Origin: Halocaridina rubra
Taxonomy: Eukaryota; Arthropoda; Malacostraca; Decapoda; Atyidae
Length of the DNA stretch: 64,000 nt
Assembly (NCBI GenBank): GCA_037179515.1
Contig: JAXCGZ010015134.1
Location: 38,501-102,500 of the forward strand
Reading direction: 5' to 3'
Shown: piece after piece, positions 1 through 16,035 of the stretch
Layout: each line of letters begins with the position of its first letter
Position numbering within the stretch: position 1 is the first letter of the stretch
Position numbers and translations under genes: made by a program
The notes under the pieces: model-generated
Database searches by the model: none
What the model was told of the DNA's origin: nothing
The model's input: the letters and a program-made list of their open reading frames with translations, nothing else

Positions 1-37
<37 letters not shown>
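1..37. repeat. (TA)n microsatellite at window edge
   Basis: Pure TA dinucleotides running off the left edge. It ends at a T-rich stretch that opens the RTE-type 3' tail at 38-90. Confidence 0.95.
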
Positions 38-39
<2 letters not shown>

Positions 40-84
40 CTTTTTTTAATGTCGGCTACCCCCCAATTTAAGGGGGAAACAGCC

Positions 85-90
<6 letters not shown>
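38..90 (+). mobile_element. solo 3' tail of an RTE-type retroposon
   Basis: A T-run followed by a GTCGGCTACCCCCC / AGGGGG stem-loop and AGCCAAGGTA. The same tail ends the long RTE copy at 40428-40474 and recurs at 56830-56876. Here only the 3' end is present and it runs straight into (TA)n, as expected for a 5'-truncated insertion with a simple-repeat tail. Confidence 0.7.

Positions 91-172
<82 letters not shown>
89..172. repeat. (TA)n microsatellite
   Basis: Starts within the last bases of the RTE-type tail and ends at the fold-back element at 178. Confidence 0.95.
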
Positions 173-177
<5 letters not shown>

Positions 178-328
178 TAAGAAAGCCTATCAGTGTTGTT
201 GAAGCAACACATGTTATATAGCACTATTATTTCGGGTCCTAACTGAACCCCTTCTCAAGGGATCCAGTTAGGTCCGAAATAAATCGTTATTTTTCATGTG
301 TTGTTTCACTGATAGGCTTCCTTACTAT
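178..328. mobile_element. fold-back (palindromic) element, family F1
   Basis: The two halves are imperfect reverse complements: AAGCCTATCAGTG at 183 pairs with CACTGATAGGCTT at 308, and TATTTCGG...CCTAACTG pairs with CAGTTAGG..CCGAAATA around a centre near 258. It lies between (TA)n tracts. The core with TTCTCAA at the turn resembles the element at 14875-14982, so I treat both as one fold-back MITE-like family. No coding capacity. Confidence 0.7.
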
Positions 329-354
329 TTAATTCTGTATATTAACAGTTTGTG

Positions 355-356
<2 letters not shown>

Positions 357-436
<80 letters not shown>
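357..436. repeat. (TA)n microsatellite
   Basis: Directly abuts the 3' end of the minus-strand LINE fragment at 437, i.e. it sits where that retroposon's tail would be. Confidence 0.95.
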
Positions 437-438
<2 letters not shown>

Positions 439-808
439 GAATCTTCTTCTCAGCTTTAACCCATTTTTATATGGGGTCGCCGTTGTGAATAAGTCGTCTC
501 CATCTATTTCTGTTCTGTGCTTCATTATCATCAATACCCTTCCATTGCAAGTCTTCCCCTATACAATCACGCCATCTTTTTCTTGGTTTTCTTCTCCTCC
601 TTCTGCCCCGAACATCCATCTACATCGTATGTCTTCCAATATGATGTTCGTCCCGTCGTAACAGGTGTCCATACCATCTAAGCCTTCCCTCCTGTATTTT
701 CTTTGATAATTCAACTACCTTTGTCGATCCTCTTATATACTCATTCCTCATCTCCGCTACATCCATCCCCTTCTCCTTTGTCTTCCTCATATTTGCTGTT
801 TCTGTTCC
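437..808 (-). pseudogene. LINE (RTE-like) reverse transcriptase C-terminus, 5'-truncated
   Basis: Read on the minus strand this encodes the end of a non-LTR retrotransposon polyprotein: the [13 protein letters not shown] motif typical of the region after the RT domain, an arginine-rich GR..RR.RKPRKRW segment, then a stop near 457. At least one in-frame stop (TAG) follows the HHIGRHTM stretch, so it is dead. The 3' end passes into (TA)n at 436; the 5' end is cut at the TA tract at 809. A shorter relative of the 3' end lies at 20735-20850. Confidence 0.75.
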
Positions 809-1323
<515 letters not shown>

Positions 1324-1325
1324 TG

Positions 1326-1416
<91 letters not shown>
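1324..1416. repeat. (GA)n microsatellite
   Basis: Almost uninterrupted GA repeats with a few single-base breaks near 1339 and 1379. Confidence 0.95.
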
Positions 1417-1421
<5 letters not shown>

Positions 1422-1747
1422 CTTCCTTCCTCTACGTGTCTTTATTTTGACAGTGAGAGAACTCTTTCTTACTTTCTCATATTTTGAAGAGAGAAAAAAT
1501 AGGGAGAAAATTACTTACGAACGTGCGACAGAATGCTATAGATGAACAGATGGAGAGTAGACGGACATAGACATAAAGATAGACAGACGGACAAAGAAAC
1601 AGACAGATGCATATCACATTTCCGTCTATTCCCTTGTCCTCTCATTTCGTCATTTCTATTTCCTCAGTTATCAAGATTTTATGCTTGAAATTCCCTCTCT
1701 TATCCTTCATCTTTCGCGTTTTTATTTCTTCTCCCTTTACATTACTT
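1417..1747. other. no recognisable feature
   Basis: Pyrimidine-rich sequence with a short GACAGACGGACA-like simple stretch around 1558-1606. No gene or element end recognised. Confidence 0.5.
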
Positions 1748-2284
1748 GGCCCAATTTCTTTAACAGTGTAAACCTTGAATACCATATTGTCCACTGGGTT
1801 AAGCAGGCCAGCTTAGCTTAGTGCCGGTCCCAAGCCCAGATAAATGGGGAGGGTTTCCAGGATAGCCCCAGCAAGACACTGGAAGAAAACCTTTTTGCTC
1901 AAGCAACGCATGGCTGGCCAAACATGGTCAGCCGACTGACAGATAGAGAACTATCTAGTCAGGCGTATGGTGAGAAAGGTGAGAAAGCTAGACACACACA
2001 AATGGATTTCATAAATGCATCTGACGCGGCTCTGTGTATGGCTAGGATTCCGCGCGGGATACTAGCCATACACAGAACTGCGTCAGATGCGTTTATGAAA
2101 TCCATTTGTGTGTCTAGCTAACTAACAATATGGTATCCTAGGTTTACACTGTTCAAGAAATCGGACCTTTGGGATCCTAGCCATACACAAAACCACGTCA
2201 GATGGGTTTATGAAATCCATTTGTGTGTGTCTACCTAACTAACAATATGGTATCCTAGGTTTACACTGATTAAGAAATCGGGCC
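1748..2284. mobile_element. TIR element with palindromic core and duplicated right arm
   Basis: The segment 1748-1790 (starting GGCCCAATTTCTTTAACAG) is an imperfect inverted repeat of 2125-2167. The right arm is then tandemly duplicated (2242-2284, offset ~117 bp). Inside, 1987-2119 is a second, tighter palindrome with ~60-nt arms around a CCGCGCGG centre. A stretch at 1795-1870 (GGTCCCAAGCCCAGATAAAT, then GGGGAGGGTTT) looks like a retroposon 3' segment inserted between left TIR and core. Non-coding, so probably a non-autonomous DNA transposon. Confidence 0.7.
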
Positions 2285-2415
2285 TTTGTCTTGCGTTGCT
2301 CACTGGATGCCATTTATTTGTGGCTTTTGTGGAAATTATTAGTATGAGAAGCTTGCACTTATTTCGTGATCGTAATTTGGTAATTACGGTCAACGAAGAT
2401 TCCAAATGTGTAAGT

Positions 2416-2588
<173 letters not shown>

Positions 2589-2759
2589 TCTTCTTCTTCT
2601 TCTCTATTTTGCAGAGCAGAAATATGTGTTAATGTTAAGAATGGCCTTTGAAGCAGGTATAGCTGCAGAAAGATTAGCAAGTAGCTACCTCCCCTACCCT
2701 TAAATGACACATTAGAAATCACTGTGTATGTATGTGTATGAAAATATAAGATCAAATAA

Positions 2760-2890
2760 ACACGATATTATATGTGAAAATATGAAGTCTAGTTATATCC
2801 CTGGTCGGGATTCAAGCCTAAGGCACATACTGCCGAAGGTATAATAAAAGACAGAATCCTCTGAGCGAACCGCTAGAGCTAGGAAATGAA
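2760..2890 (-). mobile_element. tRNA-related SINE fragment, divergent relative of the 273-bp unit
   Basis: On the minus strand there is a B-box-like GGCTTGAATCCCGACC followed by a segment matching the post-B-box part of the 273-bp unit (TTCATATTTTCACATATAAT versus TTCATGTTTTCACATATGTA). An A-box-like TAGCTCTAGCGG lies upstream. Strongly diverged. Confidence 0.5.
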
Positions 2891-3280
2891 CACACTACTT
2901 TTTTTCTGTTTAATTTACTCTCTTCACAAGCTCACACGTGACTTTTTTAACAATAATCCAAATCCTGGGTATATTGGTATCTACAATGATCAATTAATAA
3001 CATTATTATATGTGGCATGCTTTGTTTTTGGAAAATATATGTTTAATATCATAGCAATGAAAGTTGTCCTTGGCAAATTTGTATACTAAGGCAAAATGGA
3101 CTTCATTATTGGAGGTCATTTCTGGCAAAGAGACTTATACCTCATTGGGAGAAGCTCTCTATACACTCTTCAACCTGTGCCTCATTGGGAAAGCTCTCTC
3201 AATACACACTTCAAAGGAGATATTTGAAGTAGCGTGTGTTTGAAATTTGTGTAATATATACATGCCCCTGATAAGAAATC
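2891..3280. other. no recognisable gene; short duplication
   Basis: AT-rich. A ~50-bp partial direct duplication (CCTCATTGGGA..AAGCTCTCT, 3140 and 3180) is the only structure seen. Confidence 0.5.
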
Positions 3281-3308
3281 TGTGTGTGTGTGTGTGTGTG
3301 TGTGTATG
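3281..3308. repeat. (TG)n microsatellite at the CR1 3' end
   Basis: Lies immediately beyond the 3' terminus of CR1 copy A (minus strand), i.e. in the position of a simple-repeat tail. Confidence 0.85.

Positions 3309-7189
<3,881 letters not shown>

Positions 7190-7265
<76 letters not shown>
7190..7265. repeat. (TA)n microsatellite
   Basis: Interrupts the C-terminal coding part of the Tigger-type transposase. Confidence 0.95.
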
Positions 7266-7267
<2 letters not shown>

Positions 7268-8448
7268 TTTGTCTGCATCCATGGAGTCAACCAGGTTCGC
7301 CAGAGCATTTCGCGTGTAGAGGGCCTTGAATGCACAAATAATGCCTTGATCCATAGGCTGAATCAGTGATGTCGTATTCGGTGGCAGGAACTCTACTTGA
7401 ACACTGTCATATACCAGATCAGTTGCGTGGCCACCAGCATTATCCATCAAAAGAAGGACTTTAAATTCAAGGCCCTTCTCCGCAAGATAAACTTTGACCT
7501 GAGGGATAAATAATTGGTGAGACCAGTACGATGTGAGGCTTTTCGTGATCCAGGCCTTAGGGTTATGCATCCAATACACTGGCAGCAGATTCTTGTTCTT
7601 GTTCTTCAAAGCCCTAGGGTTCTTAGACTTGTAGATAAGCCCGGGCTTTAACATGAAGCCCACAGCATTCCCGCACATGACGAGTGTAACGCGGTGTTTG
7701 TTCGCTTTTAATCCCGGGGCTTTAGCTTCTTCCTTGAAGAGAAAAGTGCTAGACAGCATTCTCTTCCAAAATAACCCATCCTTATCCATGTTAAGGACTT
7801 GCTCAGGAGCATATTCGCCTTCCTCAATAATTTTCTTGAAGTCGTTCTTTACGTAGTCTTCAGCTGCAGCTGTATCTGCAGAGGCAGCTTCGCCATGCAC
7901 TGAAATGCTCTTTAGGCCAAAGAGTTTTTGAAATTTGGCGAACCATCCCTTGCTTGCAACGAACGATAGTTTCCTCGGTGGAGAATCGCTGGAGGGTCCT
8001 GGTTGTGGGTCGTCGATATCTTCTTCTCTCTTCTTCTCCTCACGGTCGCCACTGTCGTCGTCAGGTTCGTTTGCAGCGAATGTCTCGTACAGCTTCTTCG
8101 CCGTTGTTTGTATGATATTTGAGTTTAAGCTGATGTTCTTCGTGCAATCAGCATTCTACAGGGCCAAAGCAGATTCCATCCGCACTATTATATTATTGCG
8201 GGGTGTTACGACCCTCTTCGCTGTTTTATTTAAAGAAATAGTCACTGTTTTCCTGATATTTGCCTCGTCCTTTTTGATGTATTGAACAGTAGATTCGTTG
8301 ATGTCGAAATGGCGGCCGACATCCGCGAACCTTCTTCCTTCCTTCAGCATATCTAACAGTTTTGCATTTTATGTTATGGTCAACATCTTCCTTTTCGCTT
8401 AGGCTTACTACCAGAAGTCGTAGAAGATGAAGGACGCTTGGGAGGCAT
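7266..8448 (-). pseudogene. Tigger/pogo-type (Tc1/mariner superfamily) transposase, broken
   Basis: Minus strand. Starts at an ATG at 8448 with the MPPKRPSSS-type leader of Tigger transposases, followed by an HTH-like DMLKEGRRFADVGRHF region and a CENP-B-type DNA-binding half. The DDE catalytic part follows, with NMDKDGLFWKRM (first Asp) and LLMDNAGGHA (second Asp), then PPNTTSLIQPMDQG. In-frame stops occur near codon 28 and near 8155. The C-terminus, including the third acidic residue, is lost into (TA)n at 7265. About 390 codons of an expected ~500-600 remain. Not functional. Confidence 0.88.
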
Positions 8449-9398
8449 TGCAGAGGTTGAAAAACGAAAGTTTCAGAAAATCACAAGCACAATGTATTAA
8501 GAAACACTACATGAACAGTGCACACGTGAGTAGACTGAACAGGTGAGGCGAGACAATGGAAGATGCTGGGAGAATGAAGCTTCAATCAAAATGCCAATCA
8601 GACCCCATGATACAGAACATACGGAAAAACAATTCTGTGATTCGTCGTCTGCCACCCTTTCAGCCAATAGCATCCCATGTACTATCTCACGTAGGTGCGA
8701 GCCTTTGCGTTTTCCAAGACGCCAATACAGTGTACGTGATCGTACAATATTTTACATGGTGCAATACTGTGAGTTACATGTTTAAATTTATGTTTTTTGC
8801 TATTTTTTACTGTTTTATTATTCTTAGGCTAGGAAATACTTTTTTTTTATCAATAAAATAATGAAAATACTGAAAGTTAATATGTACTGGCTCACGTAGG
8901 TGTGACTCTTTTTCTTTTCCGAAACGCCGATCCCGGTATCGTATTTTACATGGTGTAATACTGTGAGTTACATGTTTAAATTTATGTTTTTTACTATTTT
9001 TTACTGTTTGATTATTCTTAGGCGAGGAAATACTTTTTTATTAATAAAATAATGAAAATAATGAAAATTTTAATATGTGCTAGCTCACGTAGGTGCAACC
9101 CTTTGCGTTTTACAAAACACCGATACCTGTATCGTACTTTCTATGGTGCAGAGTTACTTGTTTAGATTTATGTTTTATACCATTTTTTACTGTTTTATTA
9201 TTCTTAGGCTGGGAAATGCTTTTTTTTATCAATAAAATAATGAAAAAAAAAGATTTTTCAATAAAATAATGAAAATACTGAAAATTTTAATATTTTAATA
9301 TTCTGTCATATACCCAGAAGGAAAAAAAAGCTCGCCAAATAAAGCTGCGATGCACTGAATTCGCGATAGGTGAACCGTGATATAGCAAGGGTTCACTG
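8449..9398 (-). mobile_element. Tigger element 5' non-coding part and terminal repeat
   Basis: Upstream of the transposase on the minus strand. It contains three tandem copies of a ~200-bp unit (CACGTAGG at 8688, 8893 and 9086, offsets 205 and 193 bp). It ends at 9398 with a terminal sequence (CAGTGAACCCTTGCTATATC on the minus strand) next to TATATA. Related termini occur at 10811, 13384, 13710, 31209, 32625 and 41113. The same internal unit is repeated in the derivative at 32625-34159. Confidence 0.8.
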
Positions 9399-9404
9399 TA
9401 TATA

Positions 9405-9575
9405 TATTTGGGGTCCACAATTACCAAGTGGTTAGCATACTTAATTCGGGAGTTGACAGAGAGCAATTTAGCCCATCATGGCACGCTAGGAAGGGCATCC
9501 AGCCTTATTTCCCCAGCCACACTCTGTCTGTGTCCACCCCTATAATGGGGGATTAATAGCAATGCATAAAATGTA
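9405..9575 (+). mobile_element. SINE with GGAAGGGCATCCAGCC core (family S3)
   Basis: A tRNA-like head (CCAAGTGGTTAGCATAC A-box-like) followed by CTAGGAAGGGCATCCAGCC, a CCACACTCTGTCTG segment and TATAATGGGGGATTAATAG, then an A/T-rich end. Relatives in either orientation are at 9955, 24490, 24725, 25085, 25770, 31990 and 57490. Confidence 0.65.
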
Positions 9576-9954
9576 AACTTAATGTATTTGTCTTTTATTA
9601 TGATCACTTATCGACATATTGCAGCCAAGTAGACATAAGTAAGTTTTAATTCTCAAACGATTTGAGTTTATTGTGAATCCCTAGCTTCTATTTTGTCCCT
9701 ATTGAAGTATGTTATTTACCTTTGCAGTTTCCTTTCCAGGATGGAGATGAAATGTGATCAGTGACAGGTTGCAGAAAGGAGTCATGAAATGGATCACTCA
9801 GTATGGTTGGCATGGGTGGTGGTATTGGCCAACATTTGGACTGGCCCGGCCAGGGCAGATTGGGACAAGAATTGCCCTAAGATGTGCAAGTGTACTTACG
9901 TCAGCAACAGAAAGGTTAGATCTTACCCTTTGTTTTTTGTTTTTTCGTTTTTTT
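9576..9954. other. no recognisable feature
   Basis: AT-rich intergenic or intronic-type sequence. I see no coding or repeat structure. Confidence 0.45.
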
Positions 9955-10095
9955 TTTATGTGTATTGATCCCCATTTTGGGGGCACAGAGACAGAGTGTG
10001 GCTGGGGAATGAAGGCTGGATCCCTTCCTAACACCCCACAGCAGCCTTGAGTCAAGTATTCTAAGCGCTGGGCTACCAAGTTCCCCAGCTCTGGA
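9955..10095 (-). mobile_element. SINE, family S3
   Basis: Minus-strand copy with a head resembling GGGGAACTTGGTAGCCCAGCG, the GGAAGGGATCCAGCC core, ATTCCCCAGCCACACTCTGTC and CAAAATGGGGATCAATACAC before a T/A-rich tail. Confidence 0.65.
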
Positions 10096-10389
10096 AGTGT
10101 ATGTCATGTTATTTAATTAATTTTTTACTGGCTCATACCTGCACAATCATTGATGTGGGATAACATTAATTTTAGACTCACAATGTGTAATTTAATATAA
10201 TGGCTTCAAAAGGGATATCTGAAACAAAGGTCCTGTAACCTTGTGTATTTAATAATTGCAGTTCTCTCTGGTGCTTAACCAGCATATGTGCAGTACTGTA
10301 CTTACAAAATGTCTTCTATTGAATATAATAAAATGTTTTAATATTGTATGCTTTGTGTTCTGTAGTAGTTAAGTGTCTTTAGCCTAAGT
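10096..10389. other. no recognisable feature
   Basis: AT-rich, no motif recognised. Confidence 0.4.
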
Positions 10390-10407
10390 ACTGTACATTA
10401 GTGCATA

Positions 10408-10612
10408 GTAGTCAACGTGGCTCAAGCGGTAGCGTCCGCGACTCTGAGGCGTAAGGACGAGGGTTCGCTCCCCGTCACGGTCTGAGGTTAGCAAGGGCAT
10501 GCACTCAAGGTACCGATTACACCTGCCAAAACAAGTCCTTCGCAAGAAGGCAACTGTCCTAGCCCTTGGTAGAAAAGGGAGTCCATGATGTAAAGCCGGG
10601 ACAACAACAACA
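10408..10612 (+). mobile_element. tRNA-derived SINE (family S1) with perfect target-site duplication
   Basis: 205-bp insertion flanked by an 18-bp perfect direct repeat, ACTGTACATTAGTGCATA, at 10390-10407 and 10613-10630. The head has an A-box-like TGGCTCAAGCGGTAGCG and a B-box-like GGGTTCGCTCC, i.e. an internal pol III promoter. The body contains GGTTAGCAAGGGCATGCACTC and the tail is ACAACAACAACA. A second copy is nested in RTE copy 2 at 59704-59896. Confidence 0.9.
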
Positions 10613-10630
10613 ACTGTACATTAGTGCATA

Positions 10631-10731
10631 TGTGTGCAGTGTACAATACATTTTTTTACCTAAACACAACTTATGAACAATTCTACTTACGAACTGACTT
10701 CTGGAACCTAACTCATTCATAAGTTGGGGGA

Positions 10732-10733
<2 letters not shown>
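10631..10733. mobile_element. terminal fragment of a DNA element (family M3)
   Basis: Contains ACTTACGAACTGACTTC and CATTCATAAGTTGGGGGAGC and ends at (TA)n. A related, oppositely oriented end is at 49740-49892 (CTCCCAACTTACAAACAAG). Suggests a TA-flanked MITE; no full copy is present. Confidence 0.45.
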
Positions 10734-10812
<79 letters not shown>

Positions 10813-10897
10813 TTTATCGCGGGGGTTCGGTTCTGGGACCAGCCGCGATAGGTGAATTTCCGTGAAGTAGGAACACCTGAAAAAAAAAAATATATAT

Positions 10898-10952
<55 letters not shown>

Positions 10953-10956
10953 ATGA
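10734..10956. repeat. two (TA)n tracts around a solo Tigger-type terminus
   Basis: TA at 10734-10810 and 10891-10956. Between them, 10811-10890 holds a Tigger-like end (TTTATCGCGGGGGTTCGGTTC, then CCGCGATAGGTGAATT). Confidence 0.85.
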
Positions 10957-11156
10957 TTGTTACACCAGGACGGGCCAAAAATTATAAAATAAAACAGCCT
11001 TTATCAGGCTGTAAAGAGAACAGAAATGGAGATTGCAATGACCTGTCAGATGTGAAGGGATTATAAAAGATGTGTAATGAATATCCAATTCTCTTCTGGG
11101 TCTTAATATACCTCTGCAATACTTCCATGATGTGTATTCCAAAAATTCTCCTTAGA

Positions 11157-11199
<43 letters not shown>

Positions 11200-11200
11200 G
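10957..11200 (-). mobile_element. retroposon family S4 with (ATT)n tail
   Basis: Begins near TTACACCAGGACGGGCC, includes CAGCCTTTATCAGGCTG and ends TTCTCCTTAGATATT in a (ATT)n tract at 11156-11200. Copies at 13172-13383 and 16632-16838 lie in the opposite orientation and also have the (AAT/ATT)n at this same end. That makes the microsatellite the retroposon tail rather than a coincidence. The element therefore reads left to right here; strand is assigned relative to the other two copies. Confidence 0.65.
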
Positions 11201-11508
11201 GCAACAATAATTTTTCTTTGATGATGATTGTGAAGATTATTATTATTTTATTGTTATTATTATTATTACGAATTTGTAATTCGTATAGGGAAATAGTGTG
11301 TAGAGAATATACATATACTGTACAGGTATTTCATTTAAGTTTCCCATGAATACAGTATGATATACGTTTTCTTTGAACGAATTGTAAACGTTTTCTCTTT
11401 CTCTCAGTTGACACTATTTATATTAAAATTTCGTGCAGATAGAATAGTATTTAGAACCAAGGAATATTAATAATACTATAATCTTGAAAATTAGATAAAC
11501 CCCAAACA
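11201..11508. other. no recognisable feature
   Basis: AT-rich, with some ATT-rich residue near the left edge. No gene or element end seen. Confidence 0.45.
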
Positions 11509-11600
11509 AAGTGTGTGATTACTTAATTGTGTTTACTTAATTGTGTTTACGGAAAAGAGCCCAAAGCTCGTATCTTCCCGTCTCCTGATCGGTTCCATAA
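11509..11600 (-). mobile_element. solo 3' end of the CR1 family
   Basis: Carries the CR1 tail seen in copies A-C (CGGAAAAGAGCCCAAAGCTC and GTATCTTCCCGTCTCCTGATC) without the rest of the element. A short TACTTAATTGTGTT duplication sits at its terminus. Confidence 0.7.
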
Positions 11601-11660
11601 TAAATTTCCCTCCATTTTAAATTCACTCTGTCTTCATTTCCTGATGGAACATTAAAAGGA

Positions 11661-11787
<127 letters not shown>

Positions 11788-11867
11788 CAACATTCTATTC
11801 TACCCAACCCCCCACACTCTCTTTGTTCAAACCAACTAGGAAGGGGCACTGTACACAGTTATTTTTT

Positions 11868-12968
11868 TTGTTATATGAGTATGACACCGGGACAGGCAGA
11901 AACTGCCCTCATCAATAAAGGCCTGGGCACGAGAAAATACCAAGACGAAGGAAAAGAAAAAGGTTAAGGACAAGGCAGAGATGAGGTAATGTCACACAAA
12001 GGAAAATGACAGACATAAAAAACAGTCAAAGAACAGAGGACCCAGAGATAAGGAGGACTAGGGTCTGAGATGACGATAGATCTTCTTTTTGAAGGATGAA
12101 AGGTCAAAAGAATTAGGAAAGACAGAAGGAGGAAGAGAGTTCCAGAGTCTGGAGGTAGATGGGAAGAAGCAGTCGCTGCACCGACCAATCCACGAGCTGC
12201 AAATCTCCACACAGTACCTGTGAGATGAGACTGCTTGGCGAGTGTGGCACAGCCTCGGTAGTGGGGAAGGGATGCAACTCGCCAACTCATCAGAGCAGCG
12301 ATGCAAGTAGTAGCGATAGGAAAGAGAAAGGGAAGATACCTTACGGCGAAGAGAGAGAGAATCCAGATTAGAAGTAATAGAAGGATCGTTAATGAGTCTG
12401 ACTGCCCTAGATTCAACCCTATCAAGAAGATAAGTATAAAAAGAAGCACCCCAGATGTGTAAGCAATATTCTAAGCAGGGACAAATAAGACCTTTATAAA
12501 TTTTAAGTAACTGCAAAGAGGAAAAGTAATGATGAAAACGAGACAAGCCCCCCTATTTTATGGTTGAAGATTTAGACATTTGGATTATGTGATTCCTCCA
12601 AGACAAGTCAGAGGCTATGTGGATTCCTAATATGTTGATAGAGTTAAGAGGGTAAATTTTGTTACTTTCGAAGACAATAGGGTTACCAGGAGGAGAAGAA
12701 GATAAAGAGATAGCCAGAAACTGTGTCTTGGAGGCATTGAAGTTAACTAGATTTTGAGTTCCCCACTCAGATATTCTCTGCAAATCGGAGTTGAGAGTAG
12801 GAGAGTGATACGAGACTGATTACGAGTGACAGATGAAGGTTGTAAAGAAAAGGCAGAGGAAAAGTGGAAGGTAGAATCATCAGCAAAAGCATGAAGAGGA
12901 GAGGAAGATGGGGATTGTAGAAGATCACTGATGAAGAGAAGAAACAGAGTAGGTGAAAGAGCCCTGTG
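11868..12968 (-). mobile_element. third LINE family (L3), 5'-truncated, RT and C-terminal part
   Basis: Minus strand. From 5' to 3': LSPTLFLLFISDLLQ and HAFADDSTFH (RT motifs B/C with the paired Asp), FNASKTQFLAISLS, NILGIHIASDLSWRNHI, then a C-terminal ICPCLEYCLHIWGAS / LNSLPPSVFPNSFDLSSFKK domain ending at a stop near 12058. At least two frames are needed and everything before motif B is missing. The 3' end carries a GCCTTTATTGATGAGGGCAG motif. Solo L3 3' ends occur at 13556-13602, 20175-20425 and 25400-25470. The family is CR1/jockey-like, exact clade unresolved. Confidence 0.8.
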
Positions 12969-13016
12969 AAACTTAAAGTAAATAAACCAACAGACATACA
13001 AACAATGATGAGCCCT

Positions 13017-13143
13017 TAATAATAATAATAAAAGTAATAATAATAATAGTAATAAGAATAACAATAATAATAATGATGATGATGATAATAATAATAATGA
13101 TGATAATCTCCACAATCATCATCAAAGGAAAATTATTGTCGCC

Positions 13144-13171
<28 letters not shown>
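13017..13171. repeat. (AAT)n tracts
   Basis: Imperfect AAT/GAT triplets at 13017-13109, then AATAATAAT at 13144-13171 directly adjoining the S4 retroposon. Confidence 0.9.
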
Positions 13172-13174
<3 letters not shown>

Positions 13175-13383
13175 TGATCTAAGGAGAATTTTTGGAATAG
13201 ACATCATGAAAGTAATGCAGAGGTACATTAAAACCCAGCAGAGAATTGGATATTCATTACACATCTTTTATAATCCCTTCACATATGACAGGCCATTACA
13301 CTCTCCATCTCTGTTTCTCTTTACAGCCTGATAAAGGCTGTTTTAATTTATCATTTTTTGGCCCGTCCTGGTGTCACAATCAT
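13172..13383 (+). mobile_element. retroposon family S4, second copy
   Basis: Starts GATCTAAGGAGAATTTTTGG, includes ACAGCCTGATAAAGGCTG and GGCCCGTCCTGGTGTCAC. Opposite orientation to 10957. The (AAT)n at its left edge is the tail side. Confidence 0.65.
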
Positions 13384-13461
13384 TTAAAAAAAAAAAAATC
13401 CCACAAAAAGATCCGCGATGCACTGAATTTGCGATAGGTGAACCGTGATATAGCAAGGGGT

Positions 13462-13464
<3 letters not shown>
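13384..13464 (-). mobile_element. solo Tigger-type terminus
   Basis: Nearly matches 9330-9398 (GCGATGCACTGAATT and GCGATAGGTGAACCGTGATA) and ends at (TA)n exactly as that copy does. Confidence 0.75.

Positions 13465-13555
<91 letters not shown>
13465..13555. repeat. (TA)n microsatellite
   Basis: Tigger-type end on the left, L3 3' end on the right: both of the boundary types described in the findings. Confidence 0.95.

Positions 13556-14533
<978 letters not shown>

Positions 14534-14618
<85 letters not shown>
14534..14618. repeat. (TA)n microsatellite
   Basis: Between the Tigger-derived MITE and the 66-bp unit. Confidence 0.95.

Positions 14619-14982
<364 letters not shown>

Positions 14983-15071
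<89 letters not shown>
14983..15071. repeat. (TA)n microsatellite
   Basis: Joins the fold-back element to the M2 element terminus at 15072. Confidence 0.95.
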
Positions 15072-15074
<3 letters not shown>

Positions 15075-15555
15075 AGTTCTCAGAATAACGCCTAGATAGG
15101 TTCTCAGAAGTGTCGGGTAAATGGAAAATCGCGTGAAATTCGAGTTATTTTCCATTGGAAACAATGATAAATTGCATAGATACGTTCCAAACTTTACATA
15201 GACACACCATGCCAAATATATAAGATAAGTAAAAAACATATTTTATTACTACATTGCAAAGCAGAAAGCCCTGTATCTATTTTTAAGAGTATACAAAAGA
15301 TATTCATATTCACTTTACAGCTAAAAATTAACATACATTACTATACTTTATTATGCAGTGGGCAACAGTTATACAGTACACTGGGGCATGCATGGTGGCA
15401 GTGATCAAGTAACTTATGTGGTAGAAGAGGAGGAGGATGCAGGAGAACGAACCTCTATCTGCAAATGTATACAAAGATAAAATAAGAATTATAAATAACC
15501 AAAGCAAAACTAAAAAACGAAAAAAAAATAATTTTTCAATGCCTAAATCTACCAT
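15072..15555. mobile_element. non-autonomous DNA element M2, left part (interrupted copy)
   Basis: Starts CCTAGTTCTCAGAATAACG and matches the first part of 50020-51360, including one GAAGAGGAGGAGGATGCAGG unit near 15425. The matching right end is at 16860-16957. Between the two lie a LINE fragment, a large hairpin and an S4 retroposon, so this copy seems to have been filled by later insertions. Confidence 0.6.
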
Positions 15556-16035
15556 ATGACAGATTAAAAAAACTTAATCTACATTCTCTAGAGAGGCACA
15601 GAGTTAGGGTGGATATGACTGAGGTGTATAAATGGTTTAAAGGGATTAACAAGGGTGATATTAATAAAGTTTTAAAAATTCGTGATCAAACGAGAACTCG
15701 TAATGGGTAATGGATTTAATCTTGATAAATTTAGGTTCAGAAGGGAATTTGGTGAAAATTGGCTTGGTAATACCGTAGAGTATTCCTAGTAGGCTAATAA
15801 ATGCCAATACTTTTTTTTTTTTTTATTTTAGGATGGGATAGGATAGGAGGGGAAAAAAAGAGAAGGGATTAAGGATATAAGGGAATTGGAGGGAAAAGCA
15901 CGAAAATTAAATAAAGTAAGAGAGAAAAAAGAGAGGGGCAGACCCTCGTGCTAAGTTTTGATCTGGAATTCAGATTCTGAATTGTATTACTTAGACACCT
16001 TCAAATGTAGATTAGATAGACATATGACAGAGGTA
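15556..16035 (+). pseudogene. CR1-like LINE C-terminal domain fragment
   Basis: Plus-strand remnants of the region after the RT: EVYKWFKGINKGDINKVLK, RTRNG, FNLDKFRFRREFGENWLGN and TLDTFKCRLDRHM-like stretches, in different frames with stops and T/A-rich insertions. A different CR1 subfamily from copies A-C. Confidence 0.6.

Noticed and set aside
1924..2121. Small ORF at 1924-2121
   Set aside because: It spans the inner palindrome of a TIR element, so its two halves are reverse complements; no independent support.
11964..12449. Hydrophobic frame at 11964-12449 as a membrane protein
   Set aside because: It is an alternative frame across the L3 LINE C-terminal domain, which is recognisable in the 12058-12546 frame.
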